Of a stretch of 64,000 nt of DNA, positions 63,051 through 64,000 are shown piece by piece. Source of the DNA: Epiperipatus broadwayi (Eukaryota > Onychophora > Udeonychophora > Euonychophora > Peripatidae); NCBI GenBank assembly GCA_028023455.1, contig JAQFVV010006215.1, positions 8,045,230-8,109,229 of the forward strand, read 5' to 3'. The translations under genes and the position numbers were made by a program. The notes under the pieces were generated by a model. It saw only the letters and a program-made list of their open reading frames with translations. It was not told the DNA's origin and ran no database searches. How positions within the stretch are numbered: position 1 is the stretch's first letter; each line of letters starts with the position of its first letter.

Positions 63051-63614
63051 GGCACTGCAAATATACAAGACACCTTACATTCTGCCTTATTATATCAACA
63101 TAGTACTCCGTGTGCTACAGGCAAATCTCCTGCAGAATTAATTTTCGGACGGAAACTACGCACGAAACTATCGTTAATCCACCCAGAACAAAACTTTACA
63201 CATTACGAAAGCAACACTGGAGATACTATTTACTCCAAAGGAGAAAAAGTCTGGGTTAGAGACATCATCAGGAAACAATGGGTGAAGGCCTTCGTAAAAG
63301 AAATACTGTCAAAACAAATAATACTTGTAGAGACAGAAACTGGAAAAACAATGCGCAAGCATATAAATCATGCGAGACGTCGAGAAGAATTAGTGCAAAC
63401 CGGAAGTACGGCAGCACCGCGCATTCCCAAATGCGAAGAGAATTCCGATGATCAAGAAACTGAAGGAGCCAATGAAACACCAGTAGAAGAGAAATACGAC
63501 GATCAAGAGACTAACAAAATGCCATTAGAAGAGAAAACATCTCCACGCAGATCTTCGAGAACAAGAAAAGAACCCGCTTACTTAAAAGACTATGTAAGAC
63601 TTCAGAAACCATAA
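63051..63614 (+). pseudogene. Integrase C-terminal tail of element D
   Basis: The open frame (63021-63614) becomes recognisable from LLYQHSTPCATGKSPAELIF, the segment after the integrase core. GRKLRTKLSLIHP, a KVWVRD motif of the integrase C-terminal barrel, MRKHINHARRR in the place of RRHVNQLR, an acidic repeat region and the tail RSSRTRKEPAYLKDYV follow. It is out of frame with the gag piece. The polypurine tract GGTGGAGG follows at 63625-63632. Confidence 0.82.
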
Positions 63615-63632
63615 TTTCTGAAGTGGTGGAGG

Positions 63633-64000
63633 TGCTATATATGTGTATAATAATGTTTTGTTAAAAGAAAATTATACGTATATAATAATTAATGTTTTAT
63701 TAAAATAAGTTTTATTAAAAGAAATAGACAGGAATTTTGTAATTAAATTTGGTACGCTATTAAAGATAAGCGCTTCAGATCAGAAACTAATTAAGCAGCT
63801 AGATTAAAAGTGCTGATTACTAAAAGTAGACAATAGCTGAAAATTAATTGGTTTCTGAAACATTCCTTAACAAGAAAAAAGAAGGAACAAAAAATAACTA
63901 AGCAGCACTTGTAGCGGAGAACTCATTGAATGCACACGAAGGTCAAGAGTTTTAACTTAGCAACGGATTAAACCCAGTGAATTCCACCACTAAAGGTTAA
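63633..64000 (+). mobile_element. 3' LTR of element D, cut by the window end
   Basis: It starts TGCTATATATGTG directly after the polypurine tract and matches the 5' LTR base for base apart from a few substitutions and one inserted base in an A-run. About 370 of the expected 584 bp lie within the window, so the target-site duplication cannot be checked here. Confidence 0.92.

Noticed and set aside
1-64000. CRISPR array, bacterial operon or defence system
   Set aside because: Introns, microsatellites, LTR elements and absence of ribosome-binding sites or dense frames make this eukaryotic; the tandem repeats lack unique regular spacers.

Overview
This is invertebrate animal nuclear DNA. It is very AT-rich, with (TA)n/(TG)n microsatellites, multi-kilobase introns with GT/AG borders, and many transposon remnants. 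Nothing seen identifies the species; the phylum is left open. No bacterial, viral or CRISPR-like gene system was found.

The one host gene I can support is part of a cadherin-superfamily gene on the minus strand. Six exons (53916-53778, 44544-44471, 35326-35242, 23360-23229, 20890-20636, 8872-8682) join in one continuous reading frame of 291 complete codons. They encode the end of one cadherin (EC) repeat, two further EC repeats, a short stalk, one transmembrane helix and the start of a basic cytoplasmic tail. The N-terminal EC repeats lie to the right of the window or in unrecognised exons. The rest of the tail lies to the left. The introns are 2.3-11.9 kb.

The left end (about 190-6760) is less AT-rich and holds a jumble of Ty3/Gypsy-type LTR retrotransposon pieces. 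On the minus strand a long zinc-knuckle/protease/RT/RNase H/integrase frame (A) is truncated at both ends. It is followed directly by the primer site, leader, gag, polypurine tract and 3' LTR of a second element (B), so the order is pol then gag. A plus-strand pol tail with the start of its 3' LTR (C) lies beside A. A 178-bp stretch at the window start is repeated almost exactly at 8362-8539, so the block between is a tandem duplication, a long insertion or an assembly join.

Three more Gypsy-like LTR elements sit in introns or the upstream flank: E (about 16366-19150, plus), F (about 48163-51758, minus) and D (61863 to beyond 64000, plus). Each keeps gag-side sequence and the extreme C-terminal integrase tail but lacks reverse transcriptase, RNase H and the integrase core. 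They look like one class of non-autonomous element.

The rest of the intron sequence is densely seeded with fold-back (palindromic) elements, two hAT-type MITEs with 8-bp target duplications, small TIR families, short tandem repeats and one tRNA-Ala-like sequence. Several inverted repeats have arms of 120-390 bp with short loops. All lie inside or just upstream of the cadherin transcription unit, so its pre-mRNA should form many long double-stranded hairpins.
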